Assembly: GCA_036346255.1 (NCBI GenBank)
Contig: CM070636.1
Span: 22,575,539-22,639,538, forward strand
From: Ampelocalamus luodianensis
Taxonomy: Eukaryota > Streptophyta > Magnoliopsida > Poales > Poaceae
Length of the DNA: 64,000 nucleotides
Direction of reading: 5' to 3'
The notes beneath the pieces are model-generated. The model was not told the origin of the DNA. It saw nothing but the letters and a program-made list of their open reading frames with translations, and did no database searches. How positions within the stretch are numbered: position 1 is the stretch's first letter; every line of letters begins with the position of its first letter. Shown one piece after another: positions 44,982 through 55,301 of this stretch. Both the position numbers and the translations under genes were made by a program.

Positions 44982-45990
44982 TGCCTTGTGGCCCTCCCGA
45001 CCACGAGTGGCGACAAGATCTGACCAAGAACACTCGGCGCCCGATGCTCATTGCCACACTTGAAACATTTCATACCCGCCTCGGCTGGGCGCAACCTAAA
45101 CCCACTCACTGCGATGCGAAGTAAAGATGATCGTGGCCTTGTGGTTCTGGACTTGAAGGAATTCTGCTGCCCTTGAACTTCTTGGAAACGGCCGAGATGA
45201 CCCACTTCCTCCTCCAAAATTCTTCTTACGCCGCCACTAGCTCCATCTGAACCATGGTACCTCCTGCACTGTAGATCCTCCCAAGCCGCATCTCTAGCTC
45301 CATGCCCTCGGCTTGTTCTACCAGGAGCTAAAATCACGCAATTCTAGCGCTCCCAAAACTGTGGAACTCTGCTGAGCCCCCTCGAAACCTCTTAGCCTTT
45401 TCTCGCCTCATCTGTTGCCCTTTGCGGTACAAAGCGGATCAGGTTGTTAAAACCCGCTTCATACTCCGACACCGACATCTTACCACGCTTGTAGCTCTGC
45501 ATGAGACTTCCATCCTCTCCACAAAGATCTTTGGATAAAACCTCCTCCAAATCTGTTCCACAAACACTTCCCATGTAACAGGCCATGAGCGGCCGTCCTA
45601 GCTGTCAAGACTCCTCCCACGGATGTCCGCTGCCCCTGCCGTGAAATGCCACAAATGCGCCTCAACTCGACGACATCCCCAAAGCACCAAAGTGCCTCTC
45701 CATGTGACGCAGACGGTTGGCGCATCCACTGGAGTGCCCAAACCATCAAAAGTGTCAAGGCGCAGCGTTCCACCGATGTAGTCCCATAGTAATCGCCGGG
45801 TACCACCGCGAGGCCACCATTGGGACGACAGAACGGAACACCGGAGGAGCCCGATCCCGTGAGTCTTGCGATGCAACCTCTTCCTCGACCTCGCGGACTA
45901 GCTTCACCAGCTACTGAGTTACGAACCTGGCGGGCGTTGCTGGCCTCGCCGGCACCTGCGGCCCGCGACCACGACCTCGCCTCTTGCCAT
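44885..45990 (-). pseudogene. G4 gag with zinc knuckle, frameshifted
   Basis: The likely start is the ATG at 45988-45990 (MARG, basic). The gag core reads FVEQIW-like then KRGKMSVSEYEAGFNNLIRFVPQ (45490-45420), a typical chromovirus capsid segment. The knuckle remnant MKCFKCGNEHRA at about 45075 lacks the usual Gly before His and runs out of frame. Frameshifts near 45960, 45600, 45400 and 45060 separate the parts. Confidence 0.75.
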
Positions 45991-46163
45991 CTAAGAACAA
46001 CACAACGAAACTACCCACAATAAGCGTAAGATTAACTAGAACCAAAATTCAAGAATAAACATACAATGACAATAGCGTTGTGCAATGCAAAAGAAAACCC
46101 AATCCCACCTATTGTGCTTAGTGTGTCAAAATTAATATTTCGATGCCCGCGGACCTACACCCG

Positions 46164-46176
46164 CTCACGATACCAA
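46164..46176 (-). other. G4 primer-binding site
   Basis: In reverse it reads TTGGTATCGTGAGCG, a TGGTATC-type site two bases from the 5' LTR. It is like the initiator-Met site TGGTATCAGAGC but with CGTG in place of CAG. Confidence 0.6.
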
Positions 46177-46178
46177 TC

Positions 46179-48438
46179 TGTAACACCCCAACTCGAGCAG
46201 GCACGGAATGCTACCAAAACTAATTACAACTAGAACAAGTTTACAAATTTTTCGATGAATCTCCTTTGTATAATCAATAATAATAAGTTTCTAACAAGTA
46301 AACATAGCATTTATCAATAATTTCATAATCCAACTCATCCATGCATAAAGACATTCATCTGAATGTAATCAAATAACATCATTCTCACAACCGTAACTAT
46401 TCCATCAATCAGAATCATAAAACCACCATGAGTGTCTCTCAGCAATCTATTTATTCTTGTGTGAAACTAAAGTAACAAATGTATTAATGATGTGAGGTAG
46501 TGTGTGCTTTCAATCATCTACTCCCGCCCATGCATGGCGTCTTTACAAGTACCTATATCAAAACAAAGCAAGGGTGAGCCATAGGACTCAGCAAGTATCA
46601 ACAAGGTTACATGATCATAAGGACAACATAGTATAAACATCTTTGGCCAACATCATTCATAGCATTACAAAATATCAAAGAAAATGCAATGATAATGCTA
46701 TGCACTATTTGTTCTTTATCTCTTTACGCATTTTACCGGTAATGCGGGTATTCATCCGTCAATGGATACCCATGCACGTGCCCTCCGCACAGGGACCAAA
46801 GCCTATACATCAACTTGTATAGGGACCTTTGCCCGTCATCAAAATGTCGGGACCTCAGATGTATTGCCCACATTCATAAATGTGGGGACCTCAACTTGTC
46901 ATTGCTGACAGGGGACCTCAACTCAATCACTTGGTCACCACGACCAAGTTTGATATGCTCAAAATATGCATGAATATAACATCTATTCCTTCTCATTCAA
47001 CGATTTTCAATATAAACTTTAATCATGTAAACGGTAGCATTATCAAATAACCACAGTCATAATATGCAATCATCATCATCTCTAGGGACATCCCAACGTT
47101 ACTTCCACATGACAACAATAACAATTCACAACTCAATCATGACATACAACAGAAATTTCATTTAACCGAATACTTGCCTCAACTGTGCAAAACGCGACGC
47201 GTAGTGGGTGCTGCCTTTGGGATCTCGCTGCCACTGGACAAGAATATAACCCCAAACTAAGACTAGCATAATGGACCAAAATCATACATAACATCACAAT
47301 TGAAAATCGCTAACTTTTAACATTTCTAACTTTTCTAATTTTCTTGCGATCGCCCACTGCAGACAGCAGAATTCAAAAATTCATAACTTTCTGCTCGGAG
47401 TCCAAATAGGATGATCTTGGACTTTCTGGAAAGATAATTGAATTGCCTAAATAAACCTAGTTGGGGTGACCCTCTGATTCGGCCATCTTCTAGCCCTACC
47501 AATCCATTTAATCAGAGCAAACATTTCCCGTCGGGTTTCTGGACAGCGACATAGAAACTATCATAACTTTCTCTACGTTCGTCCAAATTTAGTGATCTTT
47601 AGTTTTCCTGAAAGCTAAGAGGATTAGCCTCATTTTTCGTTATGGTGAGACCCTCTGGAAACTCCTCTAACCATGTGTTTAGGTCAGGTTAATTAGCCTC
47701 TGTCCAATCTGTCACCCACCAGAAACCTACTAACACTAGAAAAATCATAACTTTGGCTACCGAAGTCCAAACGACTTGATTCTTGTCGGCAATGAAAGGT
47801 AACTACGATATCTACAACTTTCTAGGAGACACCCAGACCCAAATCTGCCCATAACCTAATAAAAAACAACGATCTTCACTGCTGCAGAATACCGACGAAC
47901 TGGCACCCGAAAATGAAACAACTAGAAAAGACCTAAAACAAAGAACCACGGGTTACCCTTGCCGAAACGACGAGAGCACGCGGCGGGATGACGACCACCA
48001 CGCTCCGCTGCAATCCTTCTTCTCCCTCTTCTTTCTTCTTTCTTTCTCTTCCCTTCTCTTCTCCTTTTTCTTCCCTTTTCTCCTCCTTCTTGGCCGGCCA
48101 CCCAAGGGATCTTCTTCCTCCTTCTTGGACAGCAACAATGGGGAAAAGGAGGGTGCAAGGAGGGTGGAAGGGGAGGTGGAGAGGTGGGGAGAGGGGAGAG
48201 GGGAGAGGGCGGCGCAAGGGATGGAGGGGGCTGAATCGGCTAGGGTTTGGGGAGAGGAAAGGGTGCCCCTCCCCTTGGCCGGCCAAGCCTCATGGGCCTT
48301 GGCCCAGGCCCAGGTTGCCGTAAACTGACAATTTCCCCCCTCAAAAATCCTGGTTTAACAAGTTACTTAAGGTCTTTGCTCATGAATACTAAAACTACTC
48401 TCCACAACAACCGACTTTTCGCTTTTCGGAATATTACA
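46179..48438 (-). repeat. G4 5' LTR
   Basis: At 2,260 bp it is the partner of 39028-41298. It starts (plus strand) TGTAACACCCCAACTC and ends GAATATTACA. Relative to its partner it lacks and gains single bases mainly beside CG. Confidence 0.9.
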
Positions 48439-48443
48439 AGTGG

Positions 48444-49074
48444 CTCGACCCAACTCTTGGACTTTCCCTCCTTGGCTTGATGGGTACATCTGTCGAACGA
48501 TGTATGGGTCGGCCGAACACACTTGATTGCACGTTGGCTTCGCAATGCAGGTGGTGCATCAGCCGAACAAGGTCTGCGTTGGCCGACCACCAACTTGGTG
48601 TTGTTGCCTCCTAGGTGGGGTAAGTGTATCGGCCGACCCATGGATGTGTCGGCCTACCACCTCCTAACTGCTGCAGCGGCAGCTCGCATCAAGGGTTTTC
48701 AATGGCGTGGTAGCCCTTTTGCTTTGTTGCAGTGCTGATCGGCTGACCAAGGTGTGGCTCGGCTGACCATGGTATGGCTTGGCTGACCGGGGTTGTCTCG
48801 GCCGACCAGCTTCTTGTGCTCTGCCACAGCTGCCGGCGGCAAGGGAAATCCTTGCCGCAACAACCATTTTGATTGTCACGGTTGTGCCTCAACGACTTTC
48901 AACAGTTGATTGCCTTTTTGTATGTTTTTAGCTTGAAGCCCTCTAATGTTAGTTGATGCACGACACTTGTGGAATTGTGAGTGTAAAGCATTAGACTTGT
49001 GCTAAAACACTATTTTTCCTTTCCATAATCAGGAGATTCCGGGGGTGAATTCAACTGAATTTCGTGCGTCAACA
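48444..49074. repeat. L2 right segment with TCGGCCGA array
   Basis: About ten words of the type TCGGCCGAC, TTGGCCGAC or TCGGCTGAC lie between 48510 and 48815 at spacings of 20-60 bp, several followed by CA or CC. The segment ends GCGTCAACA, the right terminus of L2. There is no coding domain. Confidence 0.65.
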
Positions 49075-49079
49075 TTCAC

Positions 49080-49366
49080 ATCGGTGGTAAATCTGTCATC
49101 CTCACCGTGGTGGACAGGTTCTCCAAGTATGTGCACTTCACCCCCTTGGTGCACCTGTTGAGTTCGTGGCCCGTGTGCTTTCCACCGACATCGTTCGCTT
49201 CCATGGGTTTCCAGTCTCCATTGTCTTGGACAGGGATCCAATCTTCACTTCGCCCTTTTGGTGTGAATTATTTCGAGCTACGAGTATTCTTGAGCTCAGT
49301 CTTTCATCCGCAATTCGATGGGCAATCCGAGGTAGTCTACAAGGTCATTACCATGTACCTTTGTGT
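49080..49366 (+). pseudogene. G1 integrase, continuation
   Basis: The frame starts IGGKSVILTVVDRFSKYVHF (first catalytic Asp), in phase with the GLPH codons at 19642-19653. After a one-base shift it reads LDRDPIFTSPFWCELF (second Asp), then after a shift back SSVFHPQFDGQSEVVYKV (Glu). All three residues of the DDE core are visible but in two frames. The element is truncated after KVITMYL at about 49366; the rest of integrase and the 3' LTR are not found. Integrase inserts cDNA into the genome; this copy is dead. Confidence 0.9.
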
Positions 49367-49617
49367 CCCGATTGGCCCTTTAGATCTAATATCTATCTTA
49401 CTATCAAAAAGGGTTTTAGGAGGATGTCCTATTGATCTAAAAAACAGTGGGCGAGGGCGAGGGGAAAGAGATTAGGGAGGCGACCTCGCCAGAGTCTCTC
49501 CCCTTCTCCCTTACCTTGCAATCCTTCTTTAGCCGTGCAGGGAGTCGTCGATGGAGCTGTGAGTGAGGAGCTGTGAGCACGGATGTGGCACATAGGTCTC
49601 TGATTTGACGAGATTTA
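49367..49617. other. Unassigned GC-rich DNA
   Basis: This lies between the truncated G1 and the PIF element. I see no gene or repeat structure. Confidence 0.4.
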
Positions 49618-50168
49618 GGGCCTGTTTGTTATAGCTCCACTCCAAGTTTTAGCAACTCCAACTCCAACTTCACTTTTGGATCCACTTCCCTGAGAAGTTG
49701 GAGTAGTCTGAGGTGGTGTTTGGTTAGGAAGCCAGCTCCCACTCCATGAATGAGAATGATCCATGTAAAAAGACGAGAGTAACCTTGGTTTTGTGACTTG
49801 TATATTTCTAAGACTTTTTACTGTTTACTTGGTATTTGGTCTGACTAACACCAAGATTAACTGTTGTATTATCAGATTTGCAAAGCCGTTGGATAAAAAA
49901 TAAATTTGAGGTAAAAAAAAATCGTGTGCATGAACAAAAAAAATGCGTTAGCTACTGTCAATCCAAATGTGCATGTGAGAGTCAAAAAAAATTCGTGTGC
50001 ATGAAAAAAAATGCATTTGTTGTAGTCTGCATATCCATAAACTCAAACATATGAAGTCACCAACAGAAACTAACAAAAGGCCATAACAAAAACTAACGTA
50101 CGTCTCCGATAGAAATTAAAATGAGAGGTCATATTATCTTTGCTAACTCATTTTTATACCATACCAAG

Positions 50169-51231
50169 TCACCAAGAAGTAGCTATGCCAGTAGCAAGCT
50201 CATCCCGAAATGTATCCATAGACCGATCATTCGATTGTGATGTTGACCCATCCAAAGCATCTTGAGAAATTGCATATTTTCGGTATCTAGAAGGAATGGT
50301 AGGCACATAGTTAGAATCACGGTCGCACCTACGAAAATGTCAATCCCCGCTACCATGCTCACGTATGAAGTTGTGGAGCGCCATAGTAGCCGCAACAATC
50401 ATCTTTTGCTTGGTCATTGGATAGCTTGGCATCTTGATTAGAATTGGCCACTTCATCTTCCATACACCAAATGTTCGCTCAACTATGTTACGCACATAGG
50501 AGTGTACCCTGTTGAACTTTTCCTTGGCAGTAGTTGGTTCGACACCTCTGTGGAATTCAGGAACGTGATACCTTTTGCCCTTGTATGGGGCTAGGTACCC
50601 TGGTCGATTGGGATAGCCAGCATCAACAAGGTAATATTTGCCTGAATCAAAAGTAATATAAAGTTAATAACAATACATGGTTTAGGAAGAGGTAATTTAT
50701 CCAAGAGCAAAGATAGTTACCCAATGGAGGATGTGAGAAGACACCTCGGTCTACTCTCAATGCATGATATAGCACACTTGTGTCATGCATAGCCCCTGGT
50801 TGACCAATGGATGCATAAGTGAAACGCATATCAAAGTCCACAATTGCCAACACATTCTGAGAGGGATTTCCGGATCTTCCAATGTATCTCACTTGTTGTT
50901 CTAGTGGAAGAGTTGCACGTATATGAGTCCCATCAAGAGCACCTATGCAATCCTTAAGATGTGGCCAAGCCCTTCGATCATCTCTAATCCTACTATGGAT
51001 GGTGGAGAAGTTTGGATCCTTTGGTTTCACATAATCTACAGACATTGCAACCACACATTCTAGTACTTCTTGAAACTTTCTACTAATGGTCTCACCCGAG
51101 TGCTTGAACCGGTTTTGTGTTTTCCTATTCGATTCACCTCCACCGCATACCCATAAGAAGATTGTAAGTGCCTCTAGTGTACTCATATTCTTGGTAGGTT
51201 TGAGTTCATACGTCATTGGTGATATCTTCAA
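50169..51231 (-). pseudogene. PIF/Harbinger DDE transposase (two exons)
   Basis: Exon 1 (51231-50721) holds EALTIFLWVCGGGESNRK, then KDCIGALDGTHIRATLP (first Asp) and GNPSQNVLAIVDFDMRFTYA with PGAMHDTSVL (second Asp). A GT-AG intron follows (50720-50642). Exon 2 (50641-50169) holds KYYLVDAGYPNRPGYLAPYK and VERTFGVWKMKWPIL (catalytic Glu), then a tail. A single in-frame TGA at 50340-50342 interrupts the tail after REHGSGD; the frame then runs on cleanly to a stop at 50169-50171. The N-terminal 80-100 residues of the family are missing. The enzyme cuts and pastes the element at TWA sites together with the Myb-like protein. Confidence 0.88.
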
Positions 51232-51269
51232 ACATCTGCCTTAGAAGGCCTTCATTTTAAGACCTTTTT

Positions 51270-51711
51270 TGCGAAACTTTATTGCCCCAGGAATTTCCTG
51301 TGAAAAAAAGGACACCGATTAGGATAAATAAGAAGTACATGCTGCTGCCCAAAGTGAAATAAATGAAACAACACTTACTATGTTAACTTTCTTCCACCAT
51401 AGAAGGGGTTGAGAAATTGTGCCTTTCTCATTGTCCCAGCCAGAACCGGTCTCCCTTGTGGTGAGTTTTTTCCAAATGGCGTACTCGGACTTCAACTTAT
51501 CCCATTTATTCTTGAATTGTGTCTTAGTGTACTCGAGGCCGGTTATATCCTTAAACCCCTTAGCTACCTCGGCATATCCTACAGTGTTCAAGTGGGTGTT
51601 TGGCCGGTTCCCAATCCTAACTTGTTTGGCAAATAACTCACACACTACCTTAAGATGTTCATCATTCCACTCAGCAGAACTTGCGATCTGCATGTTGTGA
51701 CATTCATACAT
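51270..51711 (-). CDS. Myb/SANT-like accessory protein of the PIF element
   Basis: From the ATG at 51711: EWNDEHLKVVCELFAKQV, VGYAEVAKGFKDITGLEYTK, TQFKNKWDKLKSEYAIWKKL, and GSGWDNEKGTI before PLLWWKK. This is the plant Myb/SANT-like domain (W-x(n)-F...N-K-W-D-x-L) found in PIF/Harbinger ORF1 proteins, which bind the element and help bring transposase to the nucleus. After WWKK a GT donor is present, and an acceptor (TTTCACAG) precedes EIPGAIKFRKKG at about 51295. The end runs, with a frameshift, into LLRQMFEDITNDV, where transposase coding sequence begins. The first exon is intact. Confidence 0.8.
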
Positions 51712-52562
51712 ACATCAATTTAAACTAACCACGTCACAATAAGGCACAGATCGATATACAATGATCAGCAAACACTAATGTATATTCTGCAGTTCATTAT
51801 GTATTCTGCAGATTGCATAGATCAAACACCCAACCAGAATTGTCAAACACCCAACATAATCACTGATGCATCAGTTCGGCTAAATGTCTTTTCTTAATTT
51901 AGTAATGGTTACAATTGCTAAATGTCTTTTCTTAAATGTTTTTTTTAAAGAGATCCAGTTATATTAGAGGCATGTGTAAGCACATTAGTCCTATTTTCTT
52001 CCGGTCCCTGAATTGGCACAGCATTGCTTCCTTGTGATAACGTAGCATTGCAACATCAAAATGGCATTCCAATTACAACTGCTAGTTCCAAAACAAAGCC
52101 CTTGGTAAACATTCCATGCCAAGAAGTGCATATGCCAAAGTGCTGTTCAATTGCATTTAGATTCTAGAATGAATAAACATACAAACTATGTATTGGTCTG
52201 AACAATGTAGAATGAATAAACATACAAGTTGTGTATTCTTCTGAACAATGTGGCTAGGCTACATTCACAATTACAATTACAATTTACAAGATATCGGAGA
52301 TTAATTACACAGTTCAGTATGACCAATAGCAGGATTCTACTCCTATGCTACATTTTATCTACATATGAGCAATCAACATCGACCTATTTTGCCAATGCAA
52401 TTGTCTGTAAAAATCAAACCTAATTTGCTAAGCCATGTCCTCAACAATCAACAATCACCATTCGTGTAGCACAGTTTGAGGACGTCATGGGGACTCACCG
52501 TGTGGTTGGGGGAGGAAGACGCCGGAGGCAGGTGGCTGGGGATGAGGTGGGGATTGGCACGT

Positions 52563-52995
52563 GCGGGTGGCCGGGGAGAGGATGCCGAAGACGACGAGGA
52601 CAGGAAGAGGAGTCGGCCGCCGCCGCCTTTGTCGCCGTCGCCTCCCGGGTTGCTGCCTTTGTCGCCGCCGCCTCCCTGGTTGCCGCCTCCCTCTAGGGTC
52701 CAGAGAGGCGGGTGGCCGGGGAGAGGATGCCGAAGAGGACGAGGACTGCAGGAGGAGTCGGCCGCCGCCGCCTTTGTCGCCGTCGCCTCTCGGGTTGCCG
52801 CCTTTCTCGCCGCCGCCTCCCTGGTTGCCACCTCCCTCTAGGGTTCAGAGAGGCGGGTGGCCGGGGAGAGGATGCTGAAGAGGACGAGGACGGGAGGAGG
52901 AGTCGGCTGCCGCTGCCTTTATCGTCGTCGCCTCCCGGGTTGCCGCCGCCGCCTCCCCGGTTGCCGCCTCCCTCTAGGGTTCAGAGAGGAGAACG
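52563..52995. repeat. 145-bp minisatellite, three copies
   Basis: GCGGGTGGCCGGGGAGAGGA begins at 52563, 52708 and 52853, exactly 145 bp apart. Each copy continues through 'gacgaggac', 'ggaggagtcggc' and 'ctccctctagggt'. The third copy has a short deletion. Since 145 is not a multiple of three, frames shift between copies, so the long frames on both strands are unlikely to be coding. It lies in the upstream part of the PIF element. Confidence 0.9.
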
Positions 52996-53300
52996 GGGAT
53001 GAGAGGAGGCGATGTGAAAGGGGGTGGGAGGGGGTGGGAGGGGCTCGGGATGGGAAGCCGGACGGTTTTGTTTGATGGCATTTGGTGGGTAATTCCACCC
53101 CAACTCTAGGGGTATTTTTGTAACCAGCTGACTGCTCCATGCGGGGAGCAGCCTTCTCGCAGCTCTCAGAAAATACACTACGGCCTGCTCTAGATTCTCA
53201 AACTCCAGATTCATTTTTTGTTGGAGCTGTACCGTTTGACATGGCTCCACCTACTTCGACCATAAAGCTAGGAGTTGGAGCCATACCAAACAGGGCCTTA

Positions 53301-54594
53301 GTGGAGATTGGAGTTAGGGTTTTATCATCGACAGCAGTGCCGTCACGAACAAACCTTTTATTGCGATTGTGGCTGCACTCCTCACAGGTCTTTGCAGAGA
53401 CGACAGAGCCGGTGGAGACGGGGCAGGCGGCGGTGGCACTATGGATTGTGGAGATGGCATCGTCAGCGTCGCCACGGTGGAGACCTCACAGTCAGCGGCA
53501 ATGGGGGTGGAGATGGCAACTAAGGTTGTGGAGAGGGCACCGACAACGGTGGAGGTGGTGGATCGGCCGGATCTGGTGGGGGGGGAGCGAGAGTGTGAGT
53601 GGGATGAGAGCGAGGGTGGGATGAGAAGGGATCGATTTGTGTTTGGGGGTTTTCCGGTGTCGGCTGGTGATGTACGTCCACGCGAAAAAAATCCAAGCGA
53701 GGCCGGAAAAAAAAGCACGTGGCAACGGAAAAAAGAACCGCGTGGCAGCGAAAAAGGGCGCTTTACCGAAAAAATTAGAGTGGCGCGACAGAGAAAATGC
53801 CATTCTCCAGGCCAAATTCCCGAGTGCCTGGAAGTAAGAAACACACGGCACACTTACCAACCCCGTTTGCAGCGCGTTATAAGCCCATTTGCACGGCTGG
53901 AATCGTGGTTCCCTTGAAAATTTCCCGAGAGCATCATAAAACTCCCGGGAAACTATTTTCACCCCGGTGTATTCTAGCCGTCCCCTTCGTGCATCCTTTT
54001 GCAGTTGGGATGTTCCTGAGTGTTTACCAAGAAACACACGGTAAATTGTTAGGCGATCGGGAACTTGCCAGATTCTGGTAGTGATTGAGCAAATGAAAAC
54101 TGCGTCAGAATAGATCCCGAATCTACTCACCATTTAACCCAGCTCATGGGGCAACTTAGAACAAATAGCCGTTGGAGACGAGGACTCGCGTACTGGCTAC
54201 TGGATATCACCTCAGTATAAACATGCCTGGCAAGTGCCGAGGGCAAGAACCAACCTGTTGGTGCATGCCTGTGATGTATGCCCAAAGGCTTTTACAGTAC
54301 TTGTCATAGGCAATTGACGACGATGCCATGTCCTTTGAGGCAAATTTTTCTTTGAAGGATTTCACTTTAAGCTACCTGATTTCTCCTAAAAAAAATAGTC
54401 ACCTTTTTTACTATCAGATCATGACTCGACATTTGTGCTCTAGTTATTGAGGTTTACTGGGAATCCAAACATAGCTTTCGCTGGAGCTATGCATTAGCTG
54501 TGGGGTCAATTGACACCATAACTTTTGCAAAACAGCCCTATATATTCTGAAATTTACATATAAATCTATAGAAATTTGCAGAAATGACTATACT
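53301..54594. other. Unassigned DNA
   Basis: 53301-53640 is GC-rich, with frames open on both strands for compositional reasons. 53640-54594 is mixed and shows no domain. I see no terminal repeats. Confidence 0.4.
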
Positions 54595-55273
54595 TAACGA
54601 GGAATAAAACCTCTATATATTATCTTTAATACATAACAGACCATACGTCTTCATGGTCGTAATCCCTGAGGTGCACGACCTGACTGGTCGTAGAGATTCC
54701 AGAGGTTACATGATGGGTACCCTAGTCGGACAAAGGCCTAAGCCAAGCTCCCGACCAAGAGAACTGCTCGTAAAAGGTATGAACTGATACTTGGGACAGA
54801 TTCAAGGTATATTCTCTACCGTGTGATGAATGGAACACGTGCATATTCCATACCATACGACGTTTCTTATCCAGAAGCACTGACGAACAACCTCCATGCG
54901 GTTGTATGTCTCATAGATAAATAACCACCGAACGGTTGGTTCATTATCAACCGTCACTTGACTCCGACTGCACGCAGCGCCGCATCGACGTCTTCTCGGA
55001 ATGCTTGTCACCTCTTCGAGGGCTATTTAAAGATGGAACCTGGACGGATCAAGAGGGGAAAAAAAAGGCAATACAAGACAGAGCCATCAGACTAAAGCAC
55101 AAGCCGTAGATTCGTGTGATAGATCTGAGGTTGTAAGGGAACAAGAAGTGTTCTCAGATCATATTCTGTAAAACCCAGTTCATATTAATAAAAGAGCAGT
55201 CCCATTATTTCCTTAGATTTCCCACATCACTTTCTCCTTTTCTTTTCGTAAGATCGACGTCTTGATCGTCGAT
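54595..55273 (+). repeat. G5 5' LTR
   Basis: The start is inferred from the 7604 fragment (TGACAAGG there, TTAACGAGG here), so the TG appears mutated. The end lies three bases before the PBS. It contains a TATTTAAA promoter-like box at 55024-55031 and AATAAAAG at about 55189. The 3' LTR lies beyond the window, so boundaries are approximate. Confidence 0.65.
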
Positions 55274-55276
55274 AGC

Positions 55277-55294
55277 TGGCGCCGTCCGTGGGGA
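55277..55294 (+). other. G5 primer-binding site
   Basis: TGGCGCCGTCCGTGGGGA follows the LTR end. TGGCGCC-type sites are the usual PBS of the Tat/Athila gypsy branch in grasses and differ from the TGGTATCAGAGC sites of the other elements here. I do not assign the tRNA. Confidence 0.8.
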
Positions 55295-55301
55295 TCGCGA
55301 C

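Larger units (their letters stand above)
39028..48438 (-). mobile_element. Gypsy G4, reverse, complete, TSD AGTGG
   Basis: AGTGG lies at 39023-39027 and 48439-48443. The LTRs are 39028-41298 (3') and 46179-48438 (5'); on the plus strand both start TGTAACACCCCAACTC and end GAATATTACA. PBS is at 46164-46176 and the purine tract at 41299-41313. On the minus strand the order is gag, zinc knuckle, protease, RT, RNase H, integrase and a decayed chromodomain: a chromovirus (Tekay/Del-like) layout. Total 9,411 bp. Coding frames carry many single-base frameshifts, yet the LTRs contain long identical tracts, so it is a young insertion or has sequence errors. Confidence 0.92.
19654..49074. mobile_element. 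L2: TG...CA unit (solo-LTR-like) inserted in G1 integrase
   Basis: The insert starts TGTTGACTG at 19654 and ends GCGTCAACA at 49074; the first and last six bases are inverted repeats. The flanks are CCCAC (19649-19653) and TTCAC (49075-49079), a degraded 5-bp duplication. Removing the insert and the second flank joins the G1 integrase codons in phase. After subtracting later insertions (20339-22315, 22853-38880, 39028-48438), L2's own sequence is about 2.0 kb: 19654-20338, 22319-22852, 38881-39027 and 48444-49074. It has no PBS, purine tract or coding domain, so it is probably a solo LTR. It is rich in a TCGGCCGA-type word. Confidence 0.75.
49618..53297 (-). mobile_element. PIF/Harbinger transposon, TSD TTA
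   Basis: The left end is GGGCCTGTTTGTTATAGCTCC; the right end in reverse is GGCCCTGTTTGGTATGGCTCC. TTA flanks both (49615-49617, 53298-53300). GGGCCTGTTTG-type ends with a TTA or TAA duplication are standard for PIF/Harbinger. The 3,680-bp element carries a Myb/SANT-like gene and a DDE transposase, both on the minus strand, with a GC-rich leader containing a minisatellite. It is a near-complete copy with a damaged transposase. Confidence 0.92.

Noticed and set aside
52448..53075. A/R/G-rich frames up to 127 residues in the PIF leader
   Set aside because: The 145-bp repeat shifts frame at each copy, so no frame is conserved.
53139..54133. Overlapping frames of 160-213 residues on both strands
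   Set aside because: They span the PIF border and a GC-rich stretch; mirror frames on both strands and no domain argue against a gene.
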